In this document: positions 5,061 through 5,246 of the stretch, piece after piece
How positions within the stretch are numbered: position 1 is the first letter of the stretch
How the letters are laid out: each line of letters opens with the position of its first letter
The notes under the pieces: model-generated
What the model was told of the DNA's origin: nothing
The model's database searches: none
The model's input: only the letters and a program-made list of their open reading frames with translations
Assembly (NCBI GenBank): GCA_030833305.1
Contig: JAURHL010000142.1
Location: forward strand, 1-5,246
Source of the DNA: Acidimicrobiales bacterium
Lineage (GTDB): Bacteria > Actinomycetota > Acidimicrobiia > Acidimicrobiales > Ilumatobacteraceae
Length of the DNA: 5,246 nucleotides
Reading direction: 5' to 3'
Program-made: the position numbers and the translations under genes

Positions 5061-5246
5061 GCCGCCACGTCCCGCAGGATCGCATCCCTCTGAGTCCACA
5101 TGATGCCGTTCGGACCCATGATTTCCCAACCGTTGTTGGTGGGTCGGATGAACAGCACGATCATCCACGGCGACCAGCCGGTCGGGTATTCGTCCGATCG
5201 GTACTTGTATTCCAACGGTCGGATTGGTTGTTGCCAGGGCAGGTTC
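5057..5246 (-). CDS. Hypothetical phage protein, 5'-truncated
   Basis: The frame is open from the right edge of the window to a TGA that overlaps the ATG of the winged-helix-like gene (ATGA). The visible 62 residues are rich in aromatics and prolines: LPWQQPIRPLEYKYRSDEYP, then TGWSPWMIVLFIRPTNNGWEIMGPNGIMWTQRDAILRDVAA. The segment WMIVLF...GWEI has the look of a beta-hairpin or small mixed domain, and the end is helical. I recognise no family. The start lies outside the window. The coding frame is supported mainly by the coupled junction and by plausible composition. Confidence 0.65.
   Translation of the reverse strand, partial: NLPWQQPIRPLEYKYRSDEYPTGWSPWMIVLFIRPTNNGWEIMGPNGIMWTQRDAILRDVAA

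Noticed and set aside
5061..5168. Extended N terminus of the winged-helix-like protein
   Set aside because: This segment (DDRAVHPTHQQ...) is out of phase with the partial gene ending at 5057. The ATG at 5060 gives the standard ATGA overlap.

Overview
The window looks like part of a bacteriophage or prophage of a high-G+C bacterium, most likely an actinobacterium. The evidence is G+C-rich DNA with G/C-ending codons, very tightly packed small genes, a protein resembling the phage 'gene product 88' (GP88) family, a small winged-helix-like protein of a type common in actinobacterial phages, an integrase-fold protein and a phage-style C5 cytosine methyltransferase. No structural, lysis or replication gene is present to fix the phage type. 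No tRNA, rRNA, CRISPR array or insertion sequence was seen.

Layout. The left module (1 to about 1531, + strand) is the end of a rightward operon: a 5'-truncated GP88-like protein with two cysteine clusters, an 80-residue candidate zinc-binding protein, a 42-residue single-span membrane peptide and a 93-residue unknown protein. Each start overlaps the previous stop (ATGA or GTGACTGA). A perfect 12-bp hairpin after the last gene is a strong intrinsic-terminator candidate. A roughly 105-bp intergenic stretch follows, then a separately transcribed 298-residue tyrosine-recombinase-fold protein (+ strand).

The right module (5246 down to 2526, - strand) is a leftward operon converging on the recombinase gene: a 5'-truncated unknown, a 111-residue winged-helix-like protein, a 69-residue phage orphan, a 53-residue coiled-coil candidate, a 558-residue C5-cytosine methyltransferase and a 57-residue membrane protein. 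All are joined by 4-nt or 8-nt start/stop overlaps. The last gene overlaps the 3' end of the recombinase gene tail to tail by 8 nt.

The two most notable points are protein-level. First, the recombinase-fold protein is a full-length open frame but appears to lack the catalytic tyrosine, the first catalytic arginine and the HxxR histidine, so it is unlikely to be a working integrase and may act as a DNA-binding protein. Second, the methyltransferase has a long variable region built from about seven diverged 'xPTL...QP' units between motifs VIII and IX, where a single target-recognition domain normally sits. No restriction endonuclease is visible, so the methyltransferase is probably an orphan used for self-protection or regulation.
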